DNA of 33,357 nucleotides, from the NCBI GenBank assembly GCA_000697055.1, contig JNDT01000824.1, positions 1 through 33,357 on the forward strand. The letters are read 5' to 3'. This DNA comes from Saksenaea vasiformis B4078 (Eukaryota; Mucoromycota; Mucoromycetes; Mucorales; Saksenaeaceae). Shown here in pieces: positions 1-13,400 of this stretch. The translations under genes and the position numbers were made by a program. The notes under the pieces were generated by a model, which ran no database searches, was not told the origin of the DNA, and worked only from the letters and a program-made list of their open reading frames with translations. Within the stretch, counting starts at the first letter, position 1; every line of letters starts with the position of its first letter.

Positions 1-1292
1 GGTGATGAGAACTACTGCCGGCTTCAGGAAGAGCTACCGCTTTTCCTTTCCCTTTTTCTATGATGAAACAATGTCAAGTCTTTTTTTTCTTATCTTTGGA
101 AAAAAGTCAAAGGAACTCCTGTACGTACCTAACCGTGTTTTCCTGCGTATTTTATTGGAGGTTGGAAATCTTCGTCGTCGGGATCCAGTTTGGGCTTTTC
201 TGATGATTCCATTTTTGATGCGACAACAAGGAAAAAGAGAGACGTCAGATCAATTTCGTGCTATCTGTATGATATGTACTACAGTCACATTAATGCGATC
301 ATTGCAATCGTCAAAGTGAATGAATCCATTTGATCAGTTACATCTAAGAAAAGGCAAGCTGAGCAAATCCAAGGACGACATTGCTACCGGGAACAGGTGG
401 GGAATTGATGATATACTTCAAGAAGACCATCCGTAGATATATGTCACACGAAGTCGTCTCGTAAAAGAAACCCTAAACTAAAAAAATAAAGGCCGGTAGA
501 AGAAGCGCACCAATGAAGCATTACAAAAATTCGCATCACATAGGAGGACTCGAAAAAGTGCTGCTTACTGAGAACGCTGCGTGTACTTGGAGGAGACTTT
601 AGGATAATCCCGAAAACCTTACAACAGTGATATATCAATTTTACGCGTCTGATATAAATCCATACAGCAGGGAAATCAAAAGGACAAGGGCACAACTGTA
701 CGGTTCAGTCATACAAAGTAAGGAAACTTCATGTCAGATACTGAATCTTTGCTTCTTGGGAGCCGTAAAGGATTCCGGAACTCCACCACGCTAGATTACC
801 ATTAGTACATCTCCATACTTTGATATCTTTTTTTTTCTCAACAACCATGAGGATGTAAGGATTTTGCTGACAGAAAAAAAAAGCAAGGACAGCATGTTCA
901 ATGCGATGGCGGATGTCCAGAAGTTTTGTAGATATGGTTGAATGAAATGATCGCTGCTGTACGATAGTACAAACGTTTCTAAAGAGAATACACTCGTTTT
1001 ATCTAGAAGGGTTCGTTTGAAAGGGATGACGTGTGATGTCCAAACACGCAGTATTCATTAAACCTTCGGACGTTCCAATGAGACATGACCATCCTCCATA
1101 CACGGAGAAAAAAAAAAGAGACAGAACAGTAACAGAAAGCAGGGCTGGTATGGTCATTGCAGTTTGGGCCTCTTAATCCATAATACGATGCGAATAAAGG
1201 CCAATGAAACGGTGGTTTGCGCTTTTTAGTCCAATCAAAGCTCTCAGTTAAAAAAGACTATTTTCCTTAGTAAGGGGTCCTTTTCTAGATTT
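1..1292. other. Intergenic region, no gene recognised
   Basis: AT-rich sequence with homopolymer A and T runs. The open frames here are short, low-complexity in composition and carry no recognisable motif, and I see no splice-linked exon series. It lies downstream of the giant minus-strand gene, whose likely polyadenylation signal is at 1363-1368, so most of it is probably beyond that transcript. A neighbouring gene could start or end outside the window. Confidence 0.5.
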
Positions 1293-1348
1293 TTATAATA
1301 AGAGGAGGCGGCAGCCGACTCTGGCGACCGGCCAAGGTCGCAATTTTA
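1293..1348 (+). repeat. Left copy of a long-distance inverted repeat
   Basis: This 56-bp segment matches the reverse complement of 21626-21680 with three mismatches and one 1-bp indel. It begins TTATAATAAGAGGAGG and contains CAGCCGACTCTGGCGA. Inside it GCGACC (1324-1329) and GGTCGC (1336-1341) form a perfect 6-bp inverted repeat with a 6-nt loop. It lies about 15 bp past the probable polyadenylation signal of the giant gene, so it may overlap that gene's 3' end. Its identity as a transposon end or a dispersed repeat cannot be decided from one window. Confidence 0.85.
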
Positions 1349-1362
1349 CAACTCTTGCTATA

Positions 1363-1368
1363 TTTATT
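1363..1368 (-). terminator. Probable polyadenylation signal of the giant gene
   Basis: AATAAA on the minus strand, about 68 nt after the TAA stop codon at 1436-1438. Spacing fits a eukaryotic poly(A) signal. No transcript evidence is available. Confidence 0.5.
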
Positions 1369-1435
1369 CATGCGATATTCATACCAACTAACACTAACTG
1401 ATACTAGCTAACAAGAGTACTGTGGATCCGGTGCT

Positions 1436-4400
1436 TTAGCCTTGAGTGACACGTTCGAGCTTCTCTGTGGCCGATGTGGCAACTCTCTGGAACCATGTAC
1501 GGCCGGTAACTGTTTCTTTTTGATCCGCAGCGTTATGGACTTTCTCGTGTTCCAAGAGTGATTCGACGCTTTCTGCGAGTAGATCCAATCCGTCAACTTG
1601 AACATCGAACTGCTGCTTAACGGAGATGCGTTCGCGATTAACAAATACGGTGTGAGATCCCTGCTTCTTTGCAGCCTCCAAAACGAACGGGTTGGTAGAT
1701 ACGACGGCAACCTCGGATGGGCGCAAAGAGAGCAGTTGAACAGTACCAGCAACAACGGCTTCAGCGGAGGTCTTGCTCTTACTTCCAGCGAACATTTCGG
1801 ATGTGAACTGGCTGTGCCAGCAGAGGCAGCCATGGCGAGCCAAATCGATCATGGTGCTTGTCGAGAAGCCATGCGAGAAAGAGATCATGGAGTAGCCAGC
1901 GGATTGCTTCTTCAGGCGCTGCACGCTAGCGGATGCCTCGCCAAACACATTCAACTGATGCCAAACAGCGACGAGTTGGTCGATCTCGGCTTGTGACAAT
2001 ACGTTCTCCACGGAATTCGACTTGAGAAGACGAAGGAGCACTTGTCTAAGGGCCTCATCATCGGTTTGCTTCGTAGAAGACTTGGATCGGTGTTCCAGAT
2101 AGTCCGCGTACCAACGAGTAGCAAAGTTGGTGAAATTGATCGTGGTGACCTTGCCTTCCTTGGACTTGATGATCTCCTTCCAGACGGAAAGAAGCGAGTT
2201 GCGGTAATCAACTACTGCTCCAACCAGATCAAAAGCGAAAGCACGGACTTCATTGAACGACTTTGGAACCTCGGCTGTTTCGACCCAAGTAACCACCTTG
2301 CCTTCGAATGCGGAAGAAATAGCAGATTCAGTCGAGCACTCAAGCGTGTGATGGACACGTTCCTTGGTACGGGTCATCACCTTGGTGAGACGTTCTTCAA
2401 TGACTGTAGACTGTTCTACATCAACGCGGGCAACAACGTCGCGGATAACGGAAATCTGGAAAGTCATGGTCGTCTTGATCGTATCGAGGCAATCCAGAGC
2501 CTGCTTGTGAGCCTTGGTAACTACTTCAGCTACTTCAGGCTTGACATGCGATGTAGCCGAAGCAGTGTCGGCCTCGATGAATTTGATCTTGCTCTCCTGG
2601 ACAAGAAGATCCACTTGCTCTTCGGCCGTTTCAATGATCTTACGGATTTGCTCTCTGACGTTCACTTCGTTTCGGCGAACCACTGTGATAAGCTCTTCCT
2701 GGAAAGAATCAAGCCAGACGCTCATCTTCTCCTTGGTTTCTTGCGCAGCCACAGTAAGCTCCTTGCGTGTTCTCTCTTGGGCATGCTCCTTCGTCTCATC
2801 TGCCACAACGACAACAACCTTCTGGTCTGCAGAGGTTTTCTGAATACGGATCTTGGAAGTATCAACGACTTGCGAATCGTGACCAGCGACATGAACAATA
2901 ACGCCAGCGGCATAGTGGACGCCAAGGGCATTTTCAACCTGCTTTCTTGTGATCAAAGAGAGGTTTTCGATTTGAGACTTGATATCAACGGAGCTCGAGG
3001 TACTCTGGGTAGCAACCTGCTTGATCTGAGTAACTTGGCTAGTAGCAGCGGATTTGATCCATTCAATCGTAGCAGAAAAGTCGCGCTGCGAAGAAGTGGT
3101 CGTTTCGCTGGTGCTAGTCTTCTTCACGCTTTCCTGAACTTGCACGAGCTTGGTGTCAAGCTCTGCCTTGGATTCCTCGACAATTTTGGCAACATCCTCT
3201 GAGACGTTTTCACCGCCTTGCTGGGTACGGATCGTGATCTTCTCGGTCACCTTGGTAAGCCATTCGTTCACCGTGGTCTTCACCTCTTCAATCTTCTTCG
3301 TCTCGACAACTTCCACCTTCTGTTGAGCCTTGATGACATGTGTGTCTGCCTTCTCAGTCTTATGGTCCTTGTAGGCGCTGTATGCAACAGCTGCAGCTGC
3401 GGCCGCAGCGACAGCAGCCGAGCCGATAGCTACCTTCTCAACAGTGTCCTTGAACTGGGTCTTCTTTGCTGTTGTAGAGGCCTTCTTGACTACTTCGACA
3501 TGGGTCGAGGTGTCTTCCTTCAACTTGGTCTCAACCTCCTCCAATGACGCTGTTACCGCCTCCTTGTCGTGCAACTTGTTCTCTAGGATGGCAGATTTGA
3601 CAGCCGCAAGTTGGTTGTTGACGGTTGAGTGAAGGTTGCCAAAGAAAATGTCAACATGATGGCCCGCTGTCTGCGACTCAGAGGTCGACTTGGATACAGT
3701 CTGCTTGAGATGATGCATCTTCTTGTTCATTTCAAGCTCGGCCTCAGCAACAATAGCTGTGGCTTCTGCCTCGGTAGCGTCATCGCGTTCCGACAGATGA
3801 ACAAGTTTCTCCTTGAGATTCTTGTACCACGAATTGACAGACTCTGTTGCTTGATGGGCCACTGTTTCAACCTTGGAAGATCCTTGTTTCACCGTTGCTT
3901 TGGAAGATTCTTGCTGAACCACCTCGGAAGTTTCTTGCTTAACTGTTGCCTTGGAAGATTCTTGCTTGACCGCCTCGGAAGATTCCTTAACTGCCTTGGA
4001 AAATTCTTGCTGAGTCACCTTGGAAGCTTCTTGATGAACATCCACCTCGGAAACCTTGCTGTTGCTTTCGGAGGCCTTTTCAACAACCTCCTTCTTTGTC
4101 TCTGAAGCAATCACTGATGTTCAAGATTAGGAAACGTTGTTCTTCTGCATAAGATAGTACTTACCAGTAGCGGTTGCAACACGCTCGGACACTGAGACGA
4201 AAGTGGAGTCAACTGTTCGCTTGGAACTCTCAATGGTCTTGAGTAGCTTCTCGTTGATGACCTCCTCAGAGATAGTTTCCGAAGAGGAAACTTCAACAAC
4301 AGACTTGCGCACCTCGGAGATCTGTGTGGTGATGGTTTCTTGAACCTGAACTAGAGCTTGGTCGACCTGCACTTGCGTTTCGCTGTCGTGGGTAGAGCTA

Positions 4401-7400
4401 GACTTCTTCAAGGTCGAAGTAATCTCTTGCTCGGCTTTATCGACAATGGCGTTGAGATCTTCGCGCAGATTGCTTCCTCCTTGCTTGATGCGTGCAGTGA
4501 TTTTCTCAGAGAGAGATGCAAATAAACCGACGGCAGCGACACGTTTTTCTTCAACTGTGGAGGTTAGGACCTTCTTACGTTCTTCGTGAATATCCTCAGT
4601 CTTGGTGGTACTCTTGATTGTGGTTCTGAGCTGATCCAGAACAATTTCGATTTGGTGAGTGGTTGCACTGGCCAATGACATGATGTGCTCTTTCATGTCG
4701 GTTTTGCTTGCAGCGGCGTTAATACCAACATGTTCGATCTGTGTTGCCTGTTGCGAAGCAACGGTTTGGATCCATTCAATCTTGCTGAAGTATCTCTCCT
4801 GTTCAGTGGACGACGTGCAGTGTGTGACACCAGCATGCTTTGCATTTTGAATGATCGTCGTAAGCTCGTTGCGGGCATTGCTCACGATCGCTGTGATTTC
4901 CTGTGAAGAGACACCAGCCTTGGCACAATCCGACACATGGGTAGTCAGCTTGGCAAACCATTCAGAGATTGCGGTTTCGGTGTGCTCGATGGCAGACTCG
5001 GTGCTTTCATAGATGACGGTGACCTTGCCAGACTCCTTCTGAGCCTTCTGTACATGGGACTCTTTCTTGTGCTCCTTGTGGGACTTGATAGCGCTAGCAA
5101 CAATACCAGCAGCGGCACCAACGGCCAATGTTCCGGCAATTACAGCTTCCTTGGTGATACCATGCTTCTTTTCCGTCTCAGCGTGGATCTCCTTTTTCTT
5201 GGCTACTTGATCCACAGAAGAACTTGCGGAAGAAGATTTCACGGACTCTGCCAATTTCTTTGCCTTGGCTTTCTGGGTAACCTCACTAGTAAGCTTGGAG
5301 GTCGATTCTTCAATCACCGTAAGTTTTTGGGAAATTTCTTCGTGGGTCGACTTGGAGACCTTGTCAACCTTCTCCAATCGTTCTGTGACAGATTCATTCG
5401 AAGAAGAAGCTTCAGTTACGGTCGATTTCAGAGCAGCAACGTGGGAAGCAATCACAGATTTGACGTGGTCAAACGAACCGACGAGTTCCTCATGCTCTTT
5501 GCGGAGCTCAGTGGTATCCTTGGTGCTCGAAACAACCTTTTCCTTGGTACGTTCAACGACAGATAGGGCTTCTGCCTCAGAAGATTTGATGATGGCTGCC
5601 GTATCTTGTTCAACGTTGGCACCACCTTGCTGAATGCGTGCCTTGACCTTCTCGTCCAGGGAGGAGAGCCATCCGGTGACATAGGACTTGATCGAGACCT
5701 TCTCCGCTGTTTCTTGGACGGTCGAGGATTTCTCGGTGACGATGGTCTGCTGGTTAGAAACGTGAACAAGGCAGCTATCCAGAGCGGTTTCAATTTGATG
5801 CTTCGTGGCAGCAACAGAAGTGTGCATCTGGGTGGTCAAATCGGTCTTTGTAGCAGCCGACTGGAAGGCAATGGTTTGGATCTGTTCGACCTGCTCCAAT
5901 GTCAGAGAGGAGATCCATTCGACCGTCGAAGTGTAGTGCGAAACTACTGAGCTTGCTACAGCGGCTTCTCCAAGGGACACGTCGATGTTGTGGGCTGTGT
6001 GTTTCTTGGATTCATTGATGATCGACTGGATGTGAAGACGTTCTTCGCTCACGATCTTCTCAATGTCTGCAACGGCCTCATTGTCGCCACGTTTGGCTCT
6101 GGCAGAGATCTTTCGGATAAGCTCGGCGAACCAAGTGGAAACTTCACCCTTCAGTTGCGTTATGGATTCCGACACTTGTTCCTTGGCGATCACTAAATCA
6201 AGTCTAATCAATGGCTTATTCTTCATTTCAATCATGTACTTACCTTCAGTGGATTTACTGCTAATCGTACCAACGGAGAGGTTGCTTGCCTTGCTTGCTG
6301 TGCGAGCGACCTTGACGATACTTTCTTCTTCTGCGACGTCAACTTCTTCAGCACCAACGACAACCATTTCGTCATCCTCCTGTAGGGCGACTTCGACAAC
6401 CGAATCGGACGCCTTGGAGTTGGTGGCAGTAGGCTTGTTCTTCTGCTTGATCACCACAGAGTTACCCATATCGATCTTGACCCTCTCCTTGGAAGATTCA
6501 CTCAAGGTTGTCAATCTTTCCTCAAGTTTGTCGACCTGGCCCGAAGTATGCGCCTCAATCGAGATCTTCTTGGCTTCAGAAATTTGAGACGTGATGGTTG
6601 CCCTCACGGTTTCCAAGCTGGTTTCGTAGTGCTTGCGAGCATAGCTGAACGATGCTTCGTCAAGGTTCTGCTGCTTCAGACGTTCGATAAAGTCGGTACG
6701 AGCAGTGGTGATGATTTCAGAAAGCTCATGCTCGGCCTGTTCGGCAGTCTCTGTGACATTCTCTTTGACATTCTCACCGCTCTTCACGCTGCTGTGCATT
6801 GAAGTCGTGACATGCTTAAACCACTCAGAGATCACACCGGCGTTGTCATTCACATCAACCACATGGTGCTTTCGGGATGCCACCCAAGCGGCAGTGGCTC
6901 CACCAACCACAGCGGCAGTAGAAGCGCTCAAACCGATATCGATCTTCTCTCTGGAAGCGCTGAGGATAGAAGAAATCGACTCCTTGACATTGATCTTGTT
7001 GTCCTTCACAGCCTTGGTGCTGACCTTGTGGATCTTGTTAATGTCGGTCACAGCTGTCGATTGCACAGTGTCAAGAACGGCCAAAAGATCTTCCTTTCTG
7101 GAATGCTCGTTTTTCTTGACCTTCTCGGTATCTTTGGAAACATCCACACGGGCCTTGGCGACCACACGGGTGATCTCACTGTTTGCTTCCTGGACAAGTT
7201 CAGATATCTTCTGTTCCTTGTTTTCAGTCTTGCTTGAAAGGATGGAAGAGATCTGACTCTGCAAGCGGTTATGCCACGATGCGATAGTCTTCTTCACACT
7301 CTCGACACTGTCTACGATACGGACAGTAGACTGGGCTTGGGTCTTCTCCGTCCTCAAGATCTGAACGGATTCTTCCTGAGAGACATCGAGAGTTTCGACG

Positions 7401-10400
7401 ACCTTTGTCTTAGTTTCCTCCAAGATCGACGCCAATTTCTCTTTGACAGAGATATCCTTCTGTTTGGTAGCAGTTTCCTGGATTTCAGTGATCTTGGTCT
7501 CAACCGTGGTCTCAACCTCCTTGATACTTTCTTGGGCACGTGATTGGACGACAGACAATACTTCGTCTTGTTCGAATTCCAAGGACGATGTGTGGGAGAC
7601 AACAGATTCCTGGGTGTGCTTGATTGTTTCCAAGATATGTTCACGGCTTTCCTTGATGATCTTGGTGACATCTTCTTCGACATGTTCTCCGCCTTCCTCA
7701 TACCGGCTGGTAACCTTGGCTACGAGTTCAGCGATCGCACCAACAACCACAACCTTGGACCCCTCAATCAAGGTCGCCAACTTGGACTCAGCTTCCTCGA
7801 CATGAGTCATTCGTTCGTGGGCAACATGATGGTGTTCAGCGATGCTTTCCTTCTCCTTTTCATGCTTGACGATCTCCTCAGTGTCATGGTGAGACGACTT
7901 TGTTTCGGTCTTCGCAGTGATCTTGTAGCGACTCAGTTCAGAGTGGATCTGCTGGTTAACGGCAGTCACCATCGCTGTCATCTGCTCAGCGCCTCCGGTA
8001 GTAGAGGAGGCAGCGGCTGCCTGTTGTCCAACGGCCTTCACTTGGCTGGCGCCCTGGATGACCATGCTCTTAGCCCATTCCAATGAACCACGGAACCGTT
8101 GCACTGTAGCTTCATCCCTGAAAGATTTTTCAGCATTGACGGTGGCAGACTTCAATGTCTTGTTGATGGACTGGATGTGCTCTTCTACGAGGACGTCAAT
8201 GTCCTGAGAGGCAGCTGCTCCTCCCTGTTTGGCACGTTCGGAAACAGCGACGATCAGACTTTCAAACCACTTGGTTACTGTGACATGGACTTCGCTGGCC
8301 AAAACGGTAGTGTTTTCGTCATGGTAGACAATCAAGGATTCGTCGAGCTCTTCCTCCTGTCGCTCAGAATTCTCGTAGTTCTTGATCTGCTTGTCAACTT
8401 CTTCTGTGTGTACTTTTTCCACAGCAGTCTATAGTTCGTTCGCCCGATTAGTATGCTACAACAACTGAACCATTATCCTCTTACCACTTGCTCCACTTCT
8501 TCCTTCTTCTCTTCGATAGAGATCTTGGTACTGACGGTGGTTATAGTTTCACGGATTGTCTTCTCCTTGGTGGAAACGACAGTTGTCATTTCCTCAAGGC
8601 CACCTGTTGCAGATCCGGAAGCTGCGGCTTTCACACCAACTGTCTTGATCTCCTTAGACGCTTGGGACAAGGTCTTCTTGATGGTTTCCAAAGTAGCATG
8701 GAACTCGCGGATTTCCTCTTCCGACTTGAGGGACTTGGTAATCTTGTGCTTCGACAGTTCGAGGTGACCAAAGATCAAGGCGCTTTCCTTTCGGACAATA
8801 TTTTCAATCTCTTCGTTGACTCTGGAACCACCATGTTTGGCGCGAGCAGACACCTTCTGTGTCAGAGAGTACAACCACTTGTGAGCTGTAACGTTGATAT
8901 CTTCAACCTTAGTGGCAGTGACATAGGACTTGGCTACATCAACAGAGGTATGGCTAGACGAGTGCTCCTCGATCTTGTGTTCGGATTGGTAGCGCTTGTG
9001 GACGGACTTCATGAACACAGACTTCGTCTTCTCGACAGTTTCTTGAATCTGAGTGGTGGTTTCCTTCTCGATAGCCGAGATCTGTTCAATGATAGCACTG
9101 GAGTTCTCCTCCTGAACAGATTCCACAGTTGTGTGGATGCGATCAACCTTCTCAAGAACTGTTGTTTCTGTTTCCTCAATCACACGGTCCACTTCAACCA
9201 TAGCAGTCTCCACAAGTGCGGAAACTGACAGAAGAGCGGCGTGCGATTTGGTCTCCGAAGTGGACAGACGCTTGGAGGCGGTGACCTTGGCCTTCTCTGT
9301 GTGGACAGCGATTTCCTTTCGTGCTTGCTCAACGATGGCCGTAACGTCTTTGTGGGTGTTTGCACCACCTTGCTTGACTCGTTCAGAAATTCGGCTGCTC
9401 AGTTCCTTGAAGTACGTTGTCAAAGATGTCTTTGTCTCTTCAACGACAACTGAGACTTCGTTCTTGAATTCCAGAAGAGCGTTTTCTTTCTCTTGGAGAT
9501 GTTCAATGCTGACACCTTCCCACGTGGTAGACGAAGTGGCAGATGATTCCGTTTCCTTGCACTTTTCCAAAGAGACATTGACTTCTTGCGTAGTAGAAAC
9601 CGTAAGCGCATCCAGGCGAGATTCGATGTCAACCGAGCTGCTGGTTGTGGTGGACTCGATAGCGATCTGCTGCACCCGTGTAGCTTGAGCAATAGCAGTC
9701 TTTTCGATCCATTCTAGGGTCTTTTGCTGATGAACAGCGCTGAAGGTCTCCTTCTTCTTTTCCGTCTTGATGATCTCGACGAGTTCCTTCTTCGATTTCT
9801 CAACGATCACAGCGATTTCTTCCGAAGAAACGTTGGATTCCTTCGACTTGGTGGCAACGGTACTTGTCAGACGACTGAGCCACTCGTTAAACTGGGTCTT
9901 GACACTCTCAACATTCTTGACAACAGTGACGGATTTCGTCTTCTCAGAAACGGACTTGATCTCTCGCTGCTTTGTCTGTTCCTTCTTGCCCTTGAGTTTC
10001 TTAGCAATCTCAACAGCGATGGCAGTACCGGCGGCTACAGCGGCGGAACCAGCAAGCATCTTCTCAGCGATGTGGGAGCGCTCCTTGGTTTCTTCCTTAG
10101 CTTCCTTCTTCTTGGTCACTGTAGCCACGGATTGCTTTTCAGTTTCCACTGTCTCGGACTTCTTCTTGGCGGTTTCGTAATGAGCAGTCAATTCATGCTT
10201 GGATTGCTCGGCAATCTTTGTCAACTTCTCGGAAGCACCCTTGCGATCTTCCTTGCTTTCGACTACAGTCTTCTTGATCTGGCCCAGACGTTCCTTTGCG
10301 GCTGACTTGATCGAATCGATGGTTGCAACAAGGTGCTTGTGGTCAGCGCTCGAGGTGTCGGCAGAAATCTTCGACTTGGCTTGTTCGCAGGCAATTTCAA

Positions 10401-13400
10401 GTTCTTGCTCTGTCGATTTCACCGATTTCTCCACGTCTTCATCGACGGTCTCAGATCCTTGAGTGAGGTGACCCGTGATACGTTCAGTCAATCCAGAGAG
10501 CCAGCGGGAAGTGTTTTGTGTCGTTTCGGCAACAACAGCAAGACCGTATTGAGCACCGCTATTGGACCAGTCCTTCTTCTCTTTCTTCTTTGACTCCACG
10601 GTTCCAGAGACTTCTTCATGAACCTTCTCCTTAAGGTTGACCTCAGTGTATTCGTCGAGATGTTGATCGATCGAAGCTTCTGATTGTCTGAAGGTGACAT
10701 GAATGGTGTGCTTGGCGCTCTCGTTGATAGCTTCGAGCTTTTCCAAGACTGTGGACGTGCTCTCGGAAGTGCTTTCGACCTTGGTCACCTTTTCGACTTC
10801 TGCGATCTGAATCAACACGCTGTCCTGCACGCGTTCCAAAGTGGATTCAATCTTCTTGTGTGCTTCCTGAACCAATACAGCCTCTGACTCGGTTCTGGTG
10901 CTCTGTGTGGCAGTGAAGCGCTGGTTGATGACGGTCTTGGATTCTTCGATCACATGGACCAGGTTTTCACGTTCTTCCTTGATGATAACTGCAACATCTT
11001 CGGAAACGTTGCTACCACCTTGCTTGACGCGTCGTGCAACTCTGCCATTAAATCGCTTGAACCATTCAGACATCGTTGTCTTGACCTCTTCGACAGTCGT
11101 TGCGACATGGGCCTTTGCCTTGTCAACCACCAAGACGTCAGACGAGGATGACTTGGAGTAATCGACACCTTGGTATTTCTCCTTGGAAGTCACTACAGAG
11201 GAGACAGTGGTGCCCGATACAGATGCCTTGTACTGGTCGACTGTCTTGTACACCTGCGTCAATGTAGCAGCGGTCGAAGCATACAGTTCTTTCTCGGTTT
11301 CAGAAGAGCGTGTAAGAGCCATTTGTGTGCCGATTTGCTTGATCTGAGCAGATTGTGTCCAGGCAACAGAGCGGATCCAGGTGAGCGTATCGTTGAACGA
11401 GGCCTTGTTCGTGCCAGTAACAGATTGAGTGGAGCGCTTGGCTCGCTCAATCGCAACAGCCAACTCTTGTTGAGCCTCATGGACAATGACATCGATGTCT
11501 TGAGCAGAGTTCTGACCGCCATGTTTGGCACGTTCGGCAACCTTTTGGTTGAGTCGGCTAAACCATTCACGCACAGTGACCTTGATATCTTCGGAAACAA
11601 CGACCAGAGTTTCAACGTGCTTTTCTTCCGAGATCTTCTCATGGTCATGCGTTGCAAGCACAGCACCGGTTTTCTCACCGACAACAACTGTCTTCTGTGC
11701 ACCAGTTGCCTTCTTACCAGCCTTTGCATTTTCCTTCTTGTGCTCATAGTGGTGACTAATAGTAGCACCAGCTATAGCAGCGGCGGCAGTTGCGGCGGCG
11801 GTAGCAGCACCAATAGCAGCAATCTTCTTGTGGGAGGTCGATTCCTTCTTTTGCAAAGCTGGTTGCACTGGTTGGGAAGCAACGACAGTGTCCTTCTCAG
11901 ATACCTTGGTCGTGGAAGTGGTAGTAGTGGTAGTCTCCTTCTTGATCTTAGTAACCTGAACAATCACTTCATCCAGCTCTTCAAGGGTGACTTGTTGCGA
12001 AACTGATCCGAAAGAATACGAGGCGTAACGCGTGATGTCCTCTTTGGTAACATTTTCCTTCTGGACAGACTGCTTGAACTCAATGATGCTTGCAAGAACG
12101 GATGTCTTGACGTGATCCAAAGAGTGTTCAATGCGTCGTCGCTCGGCGTAGGTCAGATGAGACAATTGCTCTTCGTAAGTGTGCAAGACAAGTTTTGCCT
12201 CATCGATCTTCGATACTAGCTCAATCTGGGCAGCTTCAACAAGAGCAATCGTGTCCTCCTTGACAGTCTCTTCAGACTTGGTGTCCTCCAAGCGCCAAGA
12301 GATATCCCGCGAAACTTGGCTGAACCACGAAGTAATGCTGCTTCTGGTTTGAGTGACCTTGGTGGTTACAGTCTTCTTGGCGAATTCCACTGTCTTTTCA
12401 TCCACAGAAGTTCTCTTGGTACGCGAAGTTTCCACGCGTTCCTTGCGAGCTTGAGAGAGTTCAGTTGTAACCGCGTTTTGGTAGGTCTTGAGCTCGCTGG
12501 AAAGTCGCTTCTCGGTCACTTGAGTAATCTTGGTGAGCTCTTCCTCAGACACAGTGTATCGCTTCTCCTTGTGAATCTTCTCGATCTCCTGGTTAACAAA
12601 CGATTCAGAGCGCTCAATAGCAGATGTAACAGAGTGCTGAACGGCAGAAATCGTCGAGGCAGAAATGCTTTGTTCTGTTGACTTTTCGGTGGATACGCTC
12701 GATTTAATTTCGGAGAGCTTCACAGCAAGCTCCTTACGGGCGGTGGCCGTCAGTTGGAGAATCTCCTCTTCAGAGGCCCCATTCTTTGAAGCTGTAGACA
12801 ACTTGCTGTACAGATCGATAAACCAGAAACGTACAGTGACCTTGACGCTGTCAACAGTGACCAGCAGTTTTTCGCTTTCGGAAGTAACGGAGCTTGTCTT
12901 TGTTGTTGTCTTTGAAATTTCCTGCTCTTTGACGATGAGCTGTTCGTAGTGTCTGTCAATCTCAGCGCTTGTGCTTTCAAAGGAAGATTCAATGTCCAAT
13001 TCATCTAAGGATACAGCTTGCTCGTCCTTGTATTGCTTCAACTTGTCCAAAGTCTTTTCGAACAATCGTGCACGGTACAACTCCTTTACTTGTCGAATAG
13101 AGACAAACCACGCAGGTACAGATCCGGTAACCATCTGATGCACGGATGCATGTGCTCTGGCATGCTCATCAAGACGCTTGTAAAGCTCCTGGCGCGATTC
13201 TTCAATCACTTGAACCATCTCCTTCTTAGTCTTGCACTGGCGAACACGACGAATAAAGGTGATACGCCAAGCGCGCACGATGGTTCGTGATTCGGTCACG
13301 AGTACAGTAGACGACTTGCTAAGGACAGTCTCTGTGGCAAGTTTTTCTTGAACGGTCTTCTGTTGGGTTTCAGACTTATTTTTGCTTCCCGAAAAGAAAT

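Noticed and set aside
2..695. Short ORFs on both strands near the left edge
   Set aside because: Low-quality composition, no motif, and no adjoining exons; indistinguishable from chance in AT-rich DNA.
2042..3202. A 386-codon plus-strand ORF opposite the giant gene, and many similar antisense ORFs up to about 15.5 kb
   Set aside because: They mirror the codon bias of the minus-strand gene (Lys/Glu/Ser/Thr codons read in reverse give Leu/Phe/Ser/Asp-rich frames). They show no domain and no independent splice structure.
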